Origin: Brevibacillus brevis NBRC 100599
GTDB lineage: Bacteria > Bacillota > Bacilli > Brevibacillales > Brevibacillaceae
Assembly: GCF_000010165.1 (NCBI RefSeq)
Contig: NC_012491.1
Span: 882,501 to 946,500 of the forward strand
Length of the DNA: 64,000 bases
Direction: 5' to 3'
In this document: positions 34,459 to 43,833 of the stretch, piece by piece
Position numbering within the stretch: position 1 is the first letter of the stretch
Layout: each line of letters begins with the position of its first letter
Notes under the pieces: generated by a model
The model's input: the letters and a program-made list of their open reading frames with translations, nothing else
Told to the model about the DNA's origin: nothing
Databases searched by the model: none
Made by a program: the position numbers and the translations under genes

Positions 34459-36186
34459 ATGAAATGGACGATCGGAAAAAAATTGGGTAGTGCGTTCGCG
34501 CTGATCCTGGTCATCATGCTGTTTATGGGGATCACGACCATTGTCAAGATGGAACAAATGAATCAGAATATGGTGGAAATGAATACGAACTGGCGCCCAG
34601 GTCTGGAAGATATTTTGAAGATCAACATGACGCTGGAAACCGTTTATGGAGTTACGCAAACCATGCTTACGACAGAGAACATGGATGACAAGGACAAGTA
34701 CGCAAAGCAAATCGATGACCAATTTGCCTATATGGACGGCTTATTGGCAAGCTATGAAAAAACGGCTTTTGGTGAAGAAGACCGTAACAATCTGGAAGGA
34801 TTGAAGAAGGCGCTGAAAAAATACGAGGAATTCAATCCGCAATACGTGGCAATCGCCAAAAAGGTCGACATCAGAAGGCCAGCTACCGATGCAGACATGG
34901 CCGAGCTTGGTCGCATCAAGAAAAAAGCCAGTGAATTGTTTGTAGAACGTAAGAAATATTTGGATGCCATGATGACGTATAACAGTGAGGGAGCACAACG
35001 CGCTGGCACAGAAAGCGCGGAACTGTATGAGTCAGTCAATCGGGACTTGAATATTACCTTGGTTATATCTATCATTGCGTGTGTGGCGCTAGCTGTCGTA
35101 CTGACGTCAAGCATCCGTCGACCGATCTTGCGTTTGATGGAAGAGATGAAGAAAGTGGCTGATGGTGATTTACGTGTGGAGCCATTGGTTGTCAAAAGTC
35201 GTGACGAGATTTTGGATCTGGCGAATTCGTTCAATGAGATGACTAGCAGTTTAACTACGGTCATTCGTCAGGTAGGCGGAACTTCCGACCAGGTAGCCGC
35301 ATCGGCTGAGCAATTGACGGCAAGTGCAGATCAGACGAGCAGGGCCACTGAACAGATTGCTGTTACTGTTCAAGAAGTGGCAGCAGGCGTTGATCGCCAG
35401 GTAGCGAGTGTAGAGAATGGGTCGAAATCGATTGATGATATGTCACGAGGAATTCGTCAAATCGCAAATAACGCACAGCAAACATCCAATATGGTGAGCG
35501 AAGTCGCCAACATGGCAGGAGAAGGGAACCAGTCGATTCAGGCAGCCGTTCAACAAATGAATGCGATCCACGATTCCATGCGTGAGCTTTCATCCGTGGT
35601 AGACGGTCTAGGCAATCATTCTCAAGCAATTGGAGAGATCATCGAGGTTATTACAGGCATTGCGGATCAAACCAATCTGCTCGCCCTCAATGCTGCGATT
35701 GAAGCAGCGCGCGCAGGAGAGCACGGACGTGGATTCGCGGTTGTTGCAGATGAAGTACGGAAGCTGGCAGAGCAATCGGCACAGTCCGCCCAAAAAATCG
35801 CGCAGTTGATCAGTACGATTCAGACAGATACAAAAGTCGCGGTCGAATCGATGGAAACAGGCACACGGGAAGTACAAGAAGGGATTCGCGTCGTTCATCG
35901 TGCGGGCGAAACCTTCGGTCAGATTCAGAACTCGATTGGCACAGTAGCTGACCAGATTCACGATGTGTCTGCATCTGCCCAGGAAGTGTCCGCCCATTCC
36001 GAACAGGTCGTACAAGCGATGGAGCTGGTCAGCGAGGTTTCCAACCTGACTGCTGATGGCACGCAAAACGTTTCCGCTGCTACACAGCAGCAGCTCGCTT
36101 CTATGGAGGAAATCGCTTCGTCGGCAACAGCTCTTTCCAATATGGCAGAAGAGCTGCAGCACATGATTCGCCGATTCAAAGTATAG
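34459..36186 (+). CDS. Methyl-accepting chemotaxis protein
   Basis: A 575-residue chemoreceptor. Membrane helix 1 is about residues 10-32 and helix 2 about 194-214, flanking a helical bundle sensor (4HB_MCP type, [15 protein letters not shown]). A HAMP domain follows ([19 protein letters not shown]), then a long signalling coiled coil with the conserved tip [45 protein letters not shown]. It feeds CheA/CheW to bias flagellar rotation. Ligand unknown. The open frame is longer, but [10 protein letters not shown] is the normal start; its ribosome site (AAGTGGTG) is weak. Confidence 0.9.
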   Translation: MKWTIGKKLGSAFALILVIMLFMGITTIVKMEQMNQNMVEMNTNWRPGLEDILKINMTLETVYGVTQTMLTTENMDDKDKYAKQIDDQFAYMDGLLASYEKTAFGEEDRNNLEGLKKALKKYEEFNPQYVAIAKKVDIRRPATDADMAELGRIKKKASELFVERKKYLDAMMTYNSEGAQRAGTESAELYESVNRDLNITLVISIIACVALAVVLTSSIRRPILRLMEEMKKVADGDLRVEPLVVKSRDEILDLANSFNEMTSSLTTVIRQVGGTSDQVAASAEQLTASADQTSRATEQIAVTVQEVAAGVDRQVASVENGSKSIDDMSRGIRQIANNAQQTSNMVSEVANMAGEGNQSIQAAVQQMNAIHDSMRELSSVVDGLGNHSQAIGEIIEVITGIADQTNLLALNAAIEAARAGEHGRGFAVVADEVRKLAEQSAQSAQKIAQLISTIQTDTKVAVESMETGTREVQEGIRVVHRAGETFGQIQNSIGTVADQIHDVSASAQEVSAHSEQVVQAMELVSEVSNLTADGTQNVSAATQQQLASMEEIASSATALSNMAEELQHMIRRFKV

Positions 36187-36209
36187 GCATATACCGTGTA
36201 AACGAACGC

Positions 36210-36242
36210 AAAAACGCCAACGTGATTGGCGTTTTTTTCTTT
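36210..36242 (+). terminator. Terminator of the chemoreceptor gene
   Basis: AAAAACGCCAA pairs with TTGGCGTTTTT around CGTGA. Confidence 0.85.
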
Positions 36243-36420
36243 CCATTGTCATTTTTTTAGAAAAAGTTAATCTTTAGGAAATAGTTCATTAAGAACAGGT
36301 TTAGTAGGAGTTTATCTCTACGGATTACGATGGATTCAGAGGTTTAACGGCAATCTAAGCTCAGTACGCAACCGGACTTAGGTCTATATCTCAATGACTT
36401 ACCAAGGAGGAAGGTGCCAA

Positions 36421-37194
36421 ATGTACAAACTCATCCTCACTGCAATTCCATTCGGAATGCTGCTGACTGGCTGCATGGATGAATCGTCCACAACAGCTCC
36501 GGTTGTAACGACCGCACAGCAGCAACAACAACCAGCAACATCACAGCCACAACCTCAACCAGAGAAAAAACGAACGCTATCTCAAGAAGAAGTGAAAGAA
36601 CTGAACAAAAAGCTGCTCTTTGCAGCAGCCGAGGGCAAAACCGATGAAGTCAAGGCTAGCTTGGCAGCAGGGGCTGAGATAAATGCACAGGATGATCGTG
36701 GAAGAACAGCGGCGATGGCGGCAACACACGGCAACCATGTGGAAACAGTGAAGGTCCTCATTGAAGCAGGAGCTGACATCAATATTCAGGACGACCGGCA
36801 AGATAACCCGTTCTTGTATGCAGGAGCAGAAGGATACCTAGAAATATTGAAGCTGGTTATCGATGCAGGTCCAGATACGAAGATTTACAACCGCTTCGGA
36901 GGAACACCGTTGATTCCGGCGGCAGAACATGGGTATGTGGAAGTAGCAAAGGAACTTCTTACCCGGACGGATGTAGACGTCAACCATGTGAACAATCCGG
37001 GCTGGACAGCAATGATGGAAGCAATCGTATTGAACGATGGCGGAAAAAACCAACAAGAGATTGTCCAGTTGCTAATCGACCACGGTGCTGATGTAAACAT
37101 CCCGGATAGCGAAGGAAAAACACCTCTATATCGTGCAAAAGAACGGGGGTATCACGAGATTGTACAAATCCTGCAAAAAGCAGGAGCACGCTAA
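36421..37194 (+). CDS. Ankyrin-repeat lipoprotein
   Basis: A 257-residue protein with a lipoprotein signal (MYKLILTAIPFGMLLTGCM, lipobox LLTGC at 15-19), a Gln/Pro/Thr-rich linker (residues 30-60) and five or six ankyrin repeats (e.g. LLFAAAEGKTDEVKASLAAG; RTAAMAATHGNHVETVKVLI; QIVQLLIDHGADVNIPDSEG is approximated by EIVQLLIDHGADVNIPDSEG). It should display a protein-binding scaffold on the outer membrane face. Partner unknown. AAGGAGG precedes ATG 36421, nine codons into the longest frame. Confidence 0.85.
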   Translation: MYKLILTAIPFGMLLTGCMDESSTTAPVVTTAQQQQQPATSQPQPQPEKKRTLSQEEVKELNKKLLFAAAEGKTDEVKASLAAGAEINAQDDRGRTAAMAATHGNHVETVKVLIEAGADINIQDDRQDNPFLYAGAEGYLEILKLVIDAGPDTKIYNRFGGTPLIPAAEHGYVEVAKELLTRTDVDVNHVNNPGWTAMMEAIVLNDGGKNQQEIVQLLIDHGADVNIPDSEGKTPLYRAKERGYHEIVQILQKAGAR

Positions 37195-37297
37195 TATACG
37201 GAGGTAAGCTTACATTCACACTTCGAGCGCAATGGAAATATTCCTCGACTAGAATAAGTCGTAGCAAGATTGATTCTAGTCAAGGGAGGCTATGTTC

Positions 37298-37900
37298 ATG
37301 ACAAGCCATACGACCATTCAACCGAAGATTTTATATTACGGAACTCCCGTTGTCCTGTTGACGACTGAAAATGAAGATGGTTCAACGAATATCAGTCCCA
37401 TTTCATCGTCATGGGCGTTAGGAAATTTTGTCATTCTGGGGCTCGGGTTCGGCTCGCATGGATTGGAAAATTTGCGTCAGCGTCCGGAGTGTGTTATCAA
37501 TTTGCCGGATGCTTCGATGTGGCAGCAAGTGGAAGCGTTGGCTCCGCTAACAGGCAGCAATCCCGTACCTGACTATAAAAGGGAGCTGGGCTTCCGCTAT
37601 GAAGCGAATAAGTTTCAGGCAGCCAATTTGACTCCTGTTGACTCTGACATCGTTCGTCCAAAGCGAGTGGGAGAATGTCCGCTTCAACTCGAAGCAGTCG
37701 TTCGCACCATCCGTTTTCCGGAATATGCCGACATGTTTGCGATCGTGGAGACAGAAGTGCGTCACGTCCATGCAGACAAACAGATTGTACAGAGTGCTCA
37801 TCACGTGAACCCCCAAGCGTGGAATCCGCTGATCTACAACTTCCGCCATTATTTTGGTCTCGGTGATCAGTTGGGAAAAACATATCGATCAGAAACGTAG
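37298..37900 (+). CDS. Flavin reductase-like (FMN-binding split-barrel) protein
   Basis: A 200-residue protein with the flavin-reductase-like pattern YYGTPVVLLTTENEDGSTNISPISSSWALGNFVILGL, followed by RPECVINLPD. These are the FMN-contacting strands of the split β-barrel family, whose members reduce or bind FMN. Physiological role unknown. ATG 37298 is eight bases from AGGGAGG (37283-37289); ATG 37292 is too close. A terminator with ACGCCAA/TTGGCGT follows. Confidence 0.75.
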   Translation: MTSHTTIQPKILYYGTPVVLLTTENEDGSTNISPISSSWALGNFVILGLGFGSHGLENLRQRPECVINLPDASMWQQVEALAPLTGSNPVPDYKRELGFRYEANKFQAANLTPVDSDIVRPKRVGECPLQLEAVVRTIRFPEYADMFAIVETEVRHVHADKQIVQSAHHVNPQAWNPLIYNFRHYFGLGDQLGKTYRSET

Positions 37901-37903
37901 AAC

Positions 37904-37932
37904 GTCAAAAACGCCAAGTTTTTGGCGTTTTT
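37904..37932 (+). terminator. Terminator after the flavin reductase-like gene
   Basis: AAAAACGCCAA pairs with TTGGCGTTTTT around GTTT. The stem sequence is the same as that after the chemoreceptor gene at 36210. Confidence 0.8.
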
Positions 37933-38011
37933 GGATTTTGGAATGCGAAATATGATATATTAGGTGTTGCCTAATAAAGTTAGTTAGTACCGAAAAATGA
38001 GGGGTGAGTAG

Positions 38012-38254
38012 ATGCTTGTCTGGATGTTGCGAAAAGTAATGGCAGAAAGAGGAGTTTGGACGGGAGCCGCTTTAGCAAGGCTGTTGAAAGAGAAAGCAAA
38101 TTACAGTCTGTCTCCAGCCTCCATCAGCGCTTTACTAACCAGTCAGCCCAAACAAATGAAAACTGAGACACTTGATGCACTCTGTACAGCTCTAGAGTGT
38201 ACACCAAATGACTTGTGGGCATATACACCGCCTAATAGAGTGAAGGGAGCATAA
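38012..38254 (+). CDS. Small Cro/CI-type (XRE) helix-turn-helix protein
   Basis: An 80-residue protein that is almost entirely one helix-turn-helix domain of the HTH_26/YozG type (RKVMAERGVWTGAALARLLK; LSPASISALLTSQP; ETLDALCTALECTPNDLWAY). Such proteins are stand-alone transcription regulators. It ends four bases before the peptide deformylase start and is in the same operon. AGGGGTGAG precedes the ATG. Target unknown; autoregulation of the XRE-def operon is possible. Confidence 0.82.
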   Translation: MLVWMLRKVMAERGVWTGAALARLLKEKANYSLSPASISALLTSQPKQMKTETLDALCTALECTPNDLWAYTPPNRVKGA

Positions 38255-38258
38255 AAAT

Positions 38259-38774
38259 ATGGCAGTGAAACAGATTTTGCCTTTTGGAGACCCGATTCTG
38301 CGCAAAGTAGCCAAGCCAGTGGAAGAGCTGAATGAGAAAACGTTCAAGCTACTGGATGAGATGGCAGAAACCTTATATGCCGCGGACGGCCGTGCTGGCC
38401 TTGCCGCACCTCAAATCGGCATTCTTCGCAGGGTGGTTGTTATGGATTGCGGAGATGGATTAATTGAGCTCATTAACCCAGAAATCATCGAAAGAAGTGG
38501 CGAACAAATCGGAATGGAAGCTTGCTTATCTTTTCCGGGTTACTATGGCAATGTAAAGAGAGCCGAGCATGTAAAAGTAAAGACATTGAACAGACAAGGC
38601 GAGGAAATGATCCTTGCGGGAGACGGATTCCTTGCTGTTTGCATGCAGCATGAAATCGATCATTTAGACGGAATTTTATTTGTGGATCATGTTCAGGAAA
38701 AATGGCTGTATCATGAAAAAACAAGACAAAAAGTCGATGTGCTGGAAGTGATCCGCTTAACAAAAAAGGCCTAA
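38259..38774 (+). CDS. def: Peptide deformylase
   Basis: A 171-residue deformylase with all three motifs: GLAAPQIG (47-54), EACLSFPG (88-94, metal Cys89; EGCLS in most enzymes) and QHEIDHLDG (130-138, metal His131/His135 and catalytic Glu132). It removes the formyl group from new polypeptides in the cytoplasm. The Gly-to-Ala change in motif II is mild. Unusually, it is coupled to an XRE regulator rather than fmt, which suggests a second, regulated deformylase copy; the genome would have to be checked. Confidence 0.92.
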   Translation: MAVKQILPFGDPILRKVAKPVEELNEKTFKLLDEMAETLYAADGRAGLAAPQIGILRRVVVMDCGDGLIELINPEIIERSGEQIGMEACLSFPGYYGNVKRAEHVKVKTLNRQGEEMILAGDGFLAVCMQHEIDHLDGILFVDHVQEKWLYHEKTRQKVDVLEVIRLTKKA

Positions 38775-38870
38775 CAAAAAGGCGTACCGTTCCCATTCGG
38801 GAAATATGATAGTAGAAGGCCGTTTGTTCCGGATATCTGAAGAGCGGCATTATTACGTGGAGGAACATAC

Positions 38871-39602
38871 ATGGAACAACTACTGATAGGTAGCTTTCTA
38901 TCTGCCATGGCTACAGGTGTGGGCGCCTTGCCTATCCTTTTTTTTAAGTCGGTATCACATCGATGGCGGGATATATTGCTGGCGTTTACGGCTGGAATTA
39001 TGGTGGCTGCCTCGACATTCAGTCTGATCCCACAGGCACTTCAGAGCGCGCCATTTATTATCGTTTGTTTGGGAGTGCTTACCGGAACATTGATGCTTAC
39101 GGTGTTGGAAAGCATTATCCCGCATATCGATCTGGAGCATACGAGAATCAACATTTCGATGGATTCGCAATCGCTGCTAATCTTGGCCGCGATTACCTTG
39201 CACAATATACCAGAGGGCTTGTCCGTGGGCGTGAGCTATTCGAGTGAACAGTCTGGCTTGGGTGGGCTGATATCTTTTGCAATCGGTCTGCAAAATGCTC
39301 CAGAAGGCTTCCTGGTTGCCCTCTTCCTGATCAATCAAAAGGTCAGTCGCTTCAAGGCCTTTATGTTAGCAACGCTGACTGGAGCAGTCGAAATCGTCTC
39401 CGGGATCTGTGGGTATTATCTGACCTCTGTGGTTCACGGTTTGGTGCCATATGGGCTTTCCTTTGCCGCGGGCGCGATGTTGTTTATCGTTTACAAGGAA
39501 CTTATCCCCGAAAGTCATGGCGATGGTCATGCTCGTTCCGCAACTTTTTCTTTCATCCTAGGACTTTTGGTCATGATTGGACTAGTTCAGTCATTTGGAT
39601 GA
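38871..39602 (+). CDS. ZIP-family divalent metal transporter
   Basis: A 243-residue protein with about eight membrane helices. The ZIP metal-site motifs are HNIPEGLSVGVSY in helix 4 and GLQNAPEGFLVALFL in helix 5, with His residues of the first and Glu of both expected to bind metal. ZIP proteins move Zn2+, Fe2+ or Mn2+ into the cytoplasm. GGAGG precedes the ATG. The substrate metal cannot be told from sequence. Confidence 0.85.
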   Translation: MEQLLIGSFLSAMATGVGALPILFFKSVSHRWRDILLAFTAGIMVAASTFSLIPQALQSAPFIIVCLGVLTGTLMLTVLESIIPHIDLEHTRINISMDSQSLLILAAITLHNIPEGLSVGVSYSSEQSGLGGLISFAIGLQNAPEGFLVALFLINQKVSRFKAFMLATLTGAVEIVSGICGYYLTSVVHGLVPYGLSFAAGAMLFIVYKELIPESHGDGHARSATFSFILGLLVMIGLVQSFG

Positions 39603-39692
39603 GCGTTTTTTTCGAAAAGCCTCACAAGTGAGCGCAAAAATTCCGAAACCATATATAGATAGATTTCGATTATGGAAGTAGGGAGTGTCACG

Positions 39693-40508
39693 ATGGAAAA
39701 GTCTACCTTGATAGGTATAGTTTTAGGTATTGTCGCAGTAGTGGTCGGGATGATCTTGAAGCATGCAAGTCCTATGTCATTACTGAATCCAGCAGCAATT
39801 ATGATCATCATCGTAGGTACTATTGCTGCCCTTTTCAACGCGTTTCCCATGTCGGAAATGAAGCGTATTCCAGCCCTTTTCAAGATAATTTTTAAAGAAC
39901 AAAAGCTCCCTGAAAAAAGAGAATTGATCGGTCAGTTTATGAACTGGGCTTCCATCGCTCGTCGCGAAGGATTGCTTGCACTGGAAAACACTTCTGATGA
40001 GATTGAAGATCCATTTCTGCGTAACGGTATGAAAATGATCATTGATGGTGGGGAACCGGATTTTGTTCGGGATGTTTTGAATGAAGAAATTCACGCCATT
40101 GAAGAGCGCCATCAGGCAGGGGCCCTTGTCTTTAGCCAAGCGGGAAGCTACGCTCCGACACTCGGGGTATTGGGTGCGGTTGTCGGTCTGATTGCCGCCT
40201 TAGGTAACTTGAGTGACATCGATGCATTGGGTATCTCCATTGCGGCTGCGTTCGTAGCAACCTTGCTCGGTATTTTCACGGGTTACGTATTATGGCACCC
40301 GTTCGCGACCAAGCTCAAACGAAAATCAAAGGCAGAAATTGAAATCAAAAAAATCATGGTCGAAGGATTGCTCTCCATTCAAGCGGGTGTATCCCCGACT
40401 GCGATTGAGCAAAAGCTGCTGGTTTACATTCCATACCAAGAGCGTGCGGAAATGAAAGAAGAAATGAAGGAAGAGAAGAGGGAGGAAGGAGCTGCGGTAA
40501 ATGGCTAA
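39693..40508 (+). CDS. motA: Flagellar motor stator protein MotA
   Basis: A 271-residue MotA with four membrane helices (two near the N-terminus, two around 145-205), the MotA signature (LGAVVGLIAALGNL) and the charged cytoplasmic loop (PFLRNGMKMIIDGGEPDFVRD). With MotB it forms the ion channel that drives flagellar rotation. ATG 39693 follows AGGGAG; the frame is open further up. It overlaps motB by eight bases. Confidence 0.92.
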   Translation: MEKSTLIGIVLGIVAVVVGMILKHASPMSLLNPAAIMIIIVGTIAALFNAFPMSEMKRIPALFKIIFKEQKLPEKRELIGQFMNWASIARREGLLALENTSDEIEDPFLRNGMKMIIDGGEPDFVRDVLNEEIHAIEERHQAGALVFSQAGSYAPTLGVLGAVVGLIAALGNLSDIDALGISIAAAFVATLLGIFTGYVLWHPFATKLKRKSKAEIEIKKIMVEGLLSIQAGVSPTAIEQKLLVYIPYQERAEMKEEMKEEKREEGAAVNG

Positions 40509-41310
40509 GCGACCAAAGAGACATGCTCATCATGAAGAGCATATGGACGAGTCTTGGCTAATTCCATACGCGGACTTGCTTACCCTTCTGCTTGCTTTGT
40601 TTATCGTGTTGTTCGCCTCTAGCGAGATGGATGCGAAGAAGTTCGACCAAATGGTTCGGTCCTTCAGCGTTGCGATCAACGGCGGTACGGGAGTCATGAA
40701 CTACCCAAGCCCGGTACCGCTAGACCCGCAGCTTCAGCAGCAAACCTTGCACAAAGGCGCACAGGAAGCAGAAAAACAGAAGACGGAAGAAGAAAAGCGT
40801 CTGGAAGAAGCGGTCCGCAAAGAGACAGAGGACTTGAAAAAGCTACAGACAAAGCTGGACGGATACATTCAGCAAAACAAGCTGCAGGACAAGCTCCAGA
40901 CGAAGCTGACCGATGAAGGTCTGCTGATCACCATTTTGGACAATGCGTTGTTTGACTCCGGTAAAGCTGATCTGAAACCGGAAGCGAGAAAGCTTGCGAG
41001 TGAAATGGCAGGGATGCTGGTACCTCACCCGAAAAAAGTGACTGTAACTGGTCATACGGACAATGTGCCGATTCGCCGGGCAGAGTTCCCATCCAACTGG
41101 GATCTCAGTGCCAAACGTTCCGTTAACTTCTTGAAGGTGCTTCTGGAAAACAAGAATCTAGACCCGACGAAGTTCAGCGCGACAGGCTTGGGAGAATACC
41201 ATCCGGTAGCGCCGAATACGACGGATGAAGGCAGAGCGAAAAACAGACGGGTAGAGGTAGCGATCCTGCGTGATCTGGCTTCTCCTCCGAAAAATACTTT
41301 GAATCCGTAA
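40501..41310 (+). CDS. motB: Flagellar motor stator protein MotB
   Basis: A 269-residue MotB. Residues 1-19 are basic cytoplasmic, followed by one membrane helix with the ion-coupling Asp25 (PYADLLTLLLALFIVLFA). A linker coiled coil (about 80-140) leads to a C-terminal OmpA-like peptidoglycan-binding domain (TGHTDNVPIRRAEFPSNWDL). The Asp and context suggest an H+-type MotB, but ion use is not proved. Overlaps motA; followed by a terminator and then repeats A2 and B2. Confidence 0.93.
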   Translation: MAKRPKRHAHHEEHMDESWLIPYADLLTLLLALFIVLFASSEMDAKKFDQMVRSFSVAINGGTGVMNYPSPVPLDPQLQQQTLHKGAQEAEKQKTEEEKRLEEAVRKETEDLKKLQTKLDGYIQQNKLQDKLQTKLTDEGLLITILDNALFDSGKADLKPEARKLASEMAGMLVPHPKKVTVTGHTDNVPIRRAEFPSNWDLSAKRSVNFLKVLLENKNLDPTKFSATGLGEYHPVAPNTTDEGRAKNRRVEVAILRDLASPPKNTLNP

Positions 41311-41316
41311 TAATTA

Positions 41317-41350
41317 AAAGGATAGCTTCCTCGGGAGGCTATCCTTTTTT
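41317..41350 (+). terminator. Terminator of motAB
   Basis: AAAGGATAGC pairs with GCTATCCTTT around a 12-nt loop and T-run. Confidence 0.85.
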
Positions 41351-41378
41351 GTTTTTGTTTATAGTAGCTGTAGTGGAG

Positions 41379-41560
41379 GGGAAGAAGCCCATTTCCAGTC
41401 TACGCTTCGGCCTACGCCCCGCAAGGGGTTAGACTGTCCGCTCCGAAATAAATGTCGGGAGCGCTTCAAAAGTAGAGTTTCGAGGATGAATTCGCAGAGG
41501 TTGAAGCTGAAAACCCCCGACATTCATTTCTCCGCTAGGACTGGAAATGTTCTTCTTCCC
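41379..41560 (+). repeat. Large structured repeat, family A, copy A2
   Basis: Outer arms 41379-41400 and 41539-41560 pair over 22 positions with two mismatches. Inner arms 41445-41459 (GAAATAAATGTCGGG) and 41516-41530 pair over 15 with one mismatch; the inner loop is 56 nt. As in A1, a hairpin CCCC...GGGG lies between the arms and the 5' flank reads GCTGTAG. It is followed by a CTTGAA/TTCAAG hairpin (41580-41598) and then by copy B2. Lies between convergent motB and the HxlR gene. Confidence 0.85.
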
Positions 41561-41647
41561 AAGCAGCTAGTGTTTACTTCTTGAAAGCAGCATTCAAGAG
41601 GTCTATTTCTTTTTATTAAAAGAAGGTGGAATCCCGAACAGTTCGCA

Positions 41648-41852
41648 GAGGAAACAGGAGAAAACAGCGAAGATCTTTGGACACACCTACCGAGGCGTAG
41701 TGAAAAAAAGAGAAACTGCCTTTAGCGTCCACCTCTGAGAAGCATCCTGAACAGTCGACTTTGGACGCGGTTTCTCTTTTTTTCACGGAGCCGGGCACCC
41801 CCTGCTCCCGAGCAGGTGTTCCAAGAATCTGAGCGTTTTCTCCTGTTTCCTC
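41648..41852 (+). repeat. Large structured repeat, family B, copy B2
   Basis: Outer arms 41648-41665 (GAGGAAACAGGAGAAAAC) and 41835-41852 are perfect over 18 bp; inner arms 41700-41716 and 41770-41786 are perfect over 17 bp. The inner stem continues with GCGTCCA (41725-41731) and TGGACGC (41762-41768). A hairpin CCTGCTC/GAGCAGG lies in the 3' segment. The outer arms are identical to B3, but the inner stem differs by compensated changes. Starts 87 nt after A2. Confidence 0.85.
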
Positions 41853-41865
41853 CCCACCACAGCAG

Positions 41866-42246
41866 CTATACAGAGTTCTCCCCCAATTCCAGCTTCAACT
41901 GCCCCATCCGCATTTCGCCCCACTCATACATCATTTCCACAATGGGCAGCAGGGTCATCCCCAACTCCGTCATGGAATACTCCACCCGCGGGGGAACCTC
42001 CGGGTATACTTCCCGGTGAACAATTCCGTCTTCGATTAGTTCTTTTAACTGATTCGTCAGCATTTTATGAGTGATTTTTGGGAACAGCCGTTGCAGCTCA
42101 CTGAAGCGATGCGGGCCTTCTACCCCTAAATGCCACAGGATCACGACTTTCCATTTTCCGCTGAACATAGACAAGGTCAGCTCCTTGGAACAGGTGAAAT
42201 CACCGTTTTTGATTTTTTCCAAGGTTTCTTTCCGCAAATCGGACAT
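41866..42246 (-). CDS. HxlR-family transcriptional regulator
   Basis: A 126-residue winged-helix protein of the HxlR group: Cys19 in [56 protein letters not shown] and [18 protein letters not shown]. HxlR proteins sense aldehydes, disulphide stress or related electrophiles, often through this conserved Cys. It is divergent from an alpha/beta hydrolase gene 212 bp away, the likely target. Its own 3' end abuts repeat B2. Confidence 0.88.
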   Translation of the reverse strand: MSDLRKETLEKIKNGDFTCSKELTLSMFSGKWKVVILWHLGVEGPHRFSELQRLFPKITHKMLTNQLKELIEDGIVHREVYPEVPPRVEYSMTELGMTLLPIVEMMYEWGEMRMGQLKLELGENSV

Positions 42247-42458
42247 AGTTTTCTCCTCACAATTCTATCTTCGGTGCAACAGCTCTAGAAAAGCAAACAC
42301 TCTTATGTTGCGACACGTTCCCCTCCATCATAAACCGTACAGGATGATTTTTCATTGAGTTTTCCGGTTCATCTTGACAGCGTTCATGGAAATGAAGATA
42401 ATAAAAATAATAACTAAGTAAACAACTCGGAATACTAAAAATAAAAGAGGTGAGTTCT

Positions 42459-43268
42459 TTGGAACGGATTTTACAAATACCCAGCGACACGATTTCGTTG
42501 ACGGCTACCCTGCATGAACCTACATGCACAACAGGCAAGACCAGAGTGAAATACCCGTTGGTTGTCATTTGCCATGGCTTTATCGGCAGTCGGATTGGAG
42601 TGAACCGCTTGTTTGTAAAAGCTGCCAGAGAATTAGCTTCACACGGTTTTGGTGTACTGCGCTTCGATTACGGAGGCTGCGGGGAAAGCGATGGCGATTA
42701 TGGGGCAGGTGGTTTGGACGTCTTGCTTGCACAAACACGAGATGTTCTCGACCATGTTTTCACACTGGAACAGGTAGATCAGGAGCGTGTGTTCCTGCTA
42801 GGGCATAGTTTGGGTGGTGCGGTCAGTGTGCTGACAGCGAGCCAGGATAAACGAATACACTCCCTCATTCTATGGGCACCGGTAGCACGTCCCTTCGATG
42901 ATATCGTTCGAATCGTGGGGGAAAAGGAATACAAGGAAGCACTTTCATACGGCAAAACGGATCATTTGGGCTACGGATTGGAGAAGCGCTTTTTTCAGTC
43001 GCTCGGTACTGCTCTCCCGCTACGTCAAGCCAAGCAGTTTGAGGGAGATGTGTTAATCCTGCATGGCAATCGGGATGACGTCATTGCGGTGGATGCCATG
43101 TTTCATTATGAGCGAGAGCTGCATCTGCGGAGACGGGGAAGTTGCGAAACAGAAGTAGTTGTAGGGGGAGATCATACTTTTTCCTCGGCGGACAGCTACA
43201 AGCGCTTGATAGCGAGTACGAAGAGCTGGTTGAATCGACTGGTTGAGAAGGAGACGGTTGCCGTATAA
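42459..43268 (+). CDS. Alpha/beta hydrolase (serine esterase/peptidase S33-like)
   Basis: A 269-residue alpha/beta hydrolase with the nucleophile elbow GHSLGGA, oxyanion region VICHGFIGSRIG, acid residue region LHGNRDDVIAVD and catalytic His in VVGGDHTFSSAD. It cleaves an ester or similar bond in the cytoplasm; substrate unknown. TTG 42459 has AAGAGGTGAG at proper spacing, whereas the in-frame GTG 42450 lies within that site. Divergent from the HxlR regulator, which probably controls it. Confidence 0.8.
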   Translation: MERILQIPSDTISLTATLHEPTCTTGKTRVKYPLVVICHGFIGSRIGVNRLFVKAARELASHGFGVLRFDYGGCGESDGDYGAGGLDVLLAQTRDVLDHVFTLEQVDQERVFLLGHSLGGAVSVLTASQDKRIHSLILWAPVARPFDDIVRIVGEKEYKEALSYGKTDHLGYGLEKRFFQSLGTALPLRQAKQFEGDVLILHGNRDDVIAVDAMFHYERELHLRRRGSCETEVVVGGDHTFSSADSYKRLIASTKSWLNRLVEKETVAV

Positions 43269-43308
43269 GAAAAAGGGATGGCCCTGGTGACGGGCTATCC
43301 CTTTTTTG
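43269..43308. terminator. Bidirectional terminator between hydrolase and phosphatase genes
   Basis: AAAAGGGATGGCCC pairs with GGGCTATCCCTTTTT (one bulge) around TGGTGAC, between convergent stops. Confidence 0.8.
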
Positions 43309-43765
43309 CGATATTGGCTTTGATTTCGTTCAAGAGCCCGCGGCAACCCGCATTCACCAGGTCATACACATACGTGAATCTCCCCGTATAATAAGGGTCT
43401 TCCACATTTTGTTCCTGGGCAGTATCGGCAAAGTCGAGCAGGCGGTACACCTTTTTCCCTGAAGGCGCCATTTGCTTGAGTGCGGACAAATTTTCCTCAT
43501 CCATGCAGACGATGTAGTCATACTCCGAGAAGTCCTGTGTGACAATTTGGCGAGCACGCAGTGTGTCATGGGCAATCCCATTCTCGGTCAACACTTTTTG
43601 TGTACCTTTGTGCGGAGGTTCACCTGCGTGCCAGCCACCGATCCCCGCTGAATCGATGGAGATTTCCCCTGCCAATCCCTCAGACTCTACGAGATGGCGA
43701 AATACGGCTTCGGCCATGGGCGAGCGGCAAATATTGCCCAGACAAACGAACAAAACGGTTGTCAT
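43295..43765 (-). CDS. Low-molecular-weight protein-tyrosine/arginine phosphatase
   Basis: A 156-residue LMW phosphatase. The phosphate loop CLGNICRSP (Cys8, Arg14) follows MTTVLFV, and the acid region VEDPYYTGRFTYVYDLV supplies the general-acid Asp. Similar Bacillus proteins (YfkJ, YwlE) act on phosphotyrosine or phosphoarginine proteins in the stress response. ATG 43765 is used because MTTVLFVCLGN is the family N-terminus; the frame extends further upstream. The 3' end lies in the bidirectional terminator. Confidence 0.9.
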   Translation of the reverse strand: MTTVLFVCLGNICRSPMAEAVFRHLVESEGLAGEISIDSAGIGGWHAGEPPHKGTQKVLTENGIAHDTLRARQIVTQDFSEYDYIVCMDEENLSALKQMAPSGKKVYRLLDFADTAQEQNVEDPYYTGRFTYVYDLVNAGCRGLLNEIKANIAKKG

Positions 43766-43833
43766 ATATACGTTCCTCTCTTCCTGTGTGTGATGCTTCT
43801 GTATGTTAGAATACCATAAGGAGGCAATCTTCA

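Noticed and set aside
41379..41852. A and B repeats as insertion sequence or MITE ends
   Set aside because: Terminal arms differ between copies while remaining complementary, no target-site duplication could be seen, and no transposase is near. Kept as structured repeats instead.
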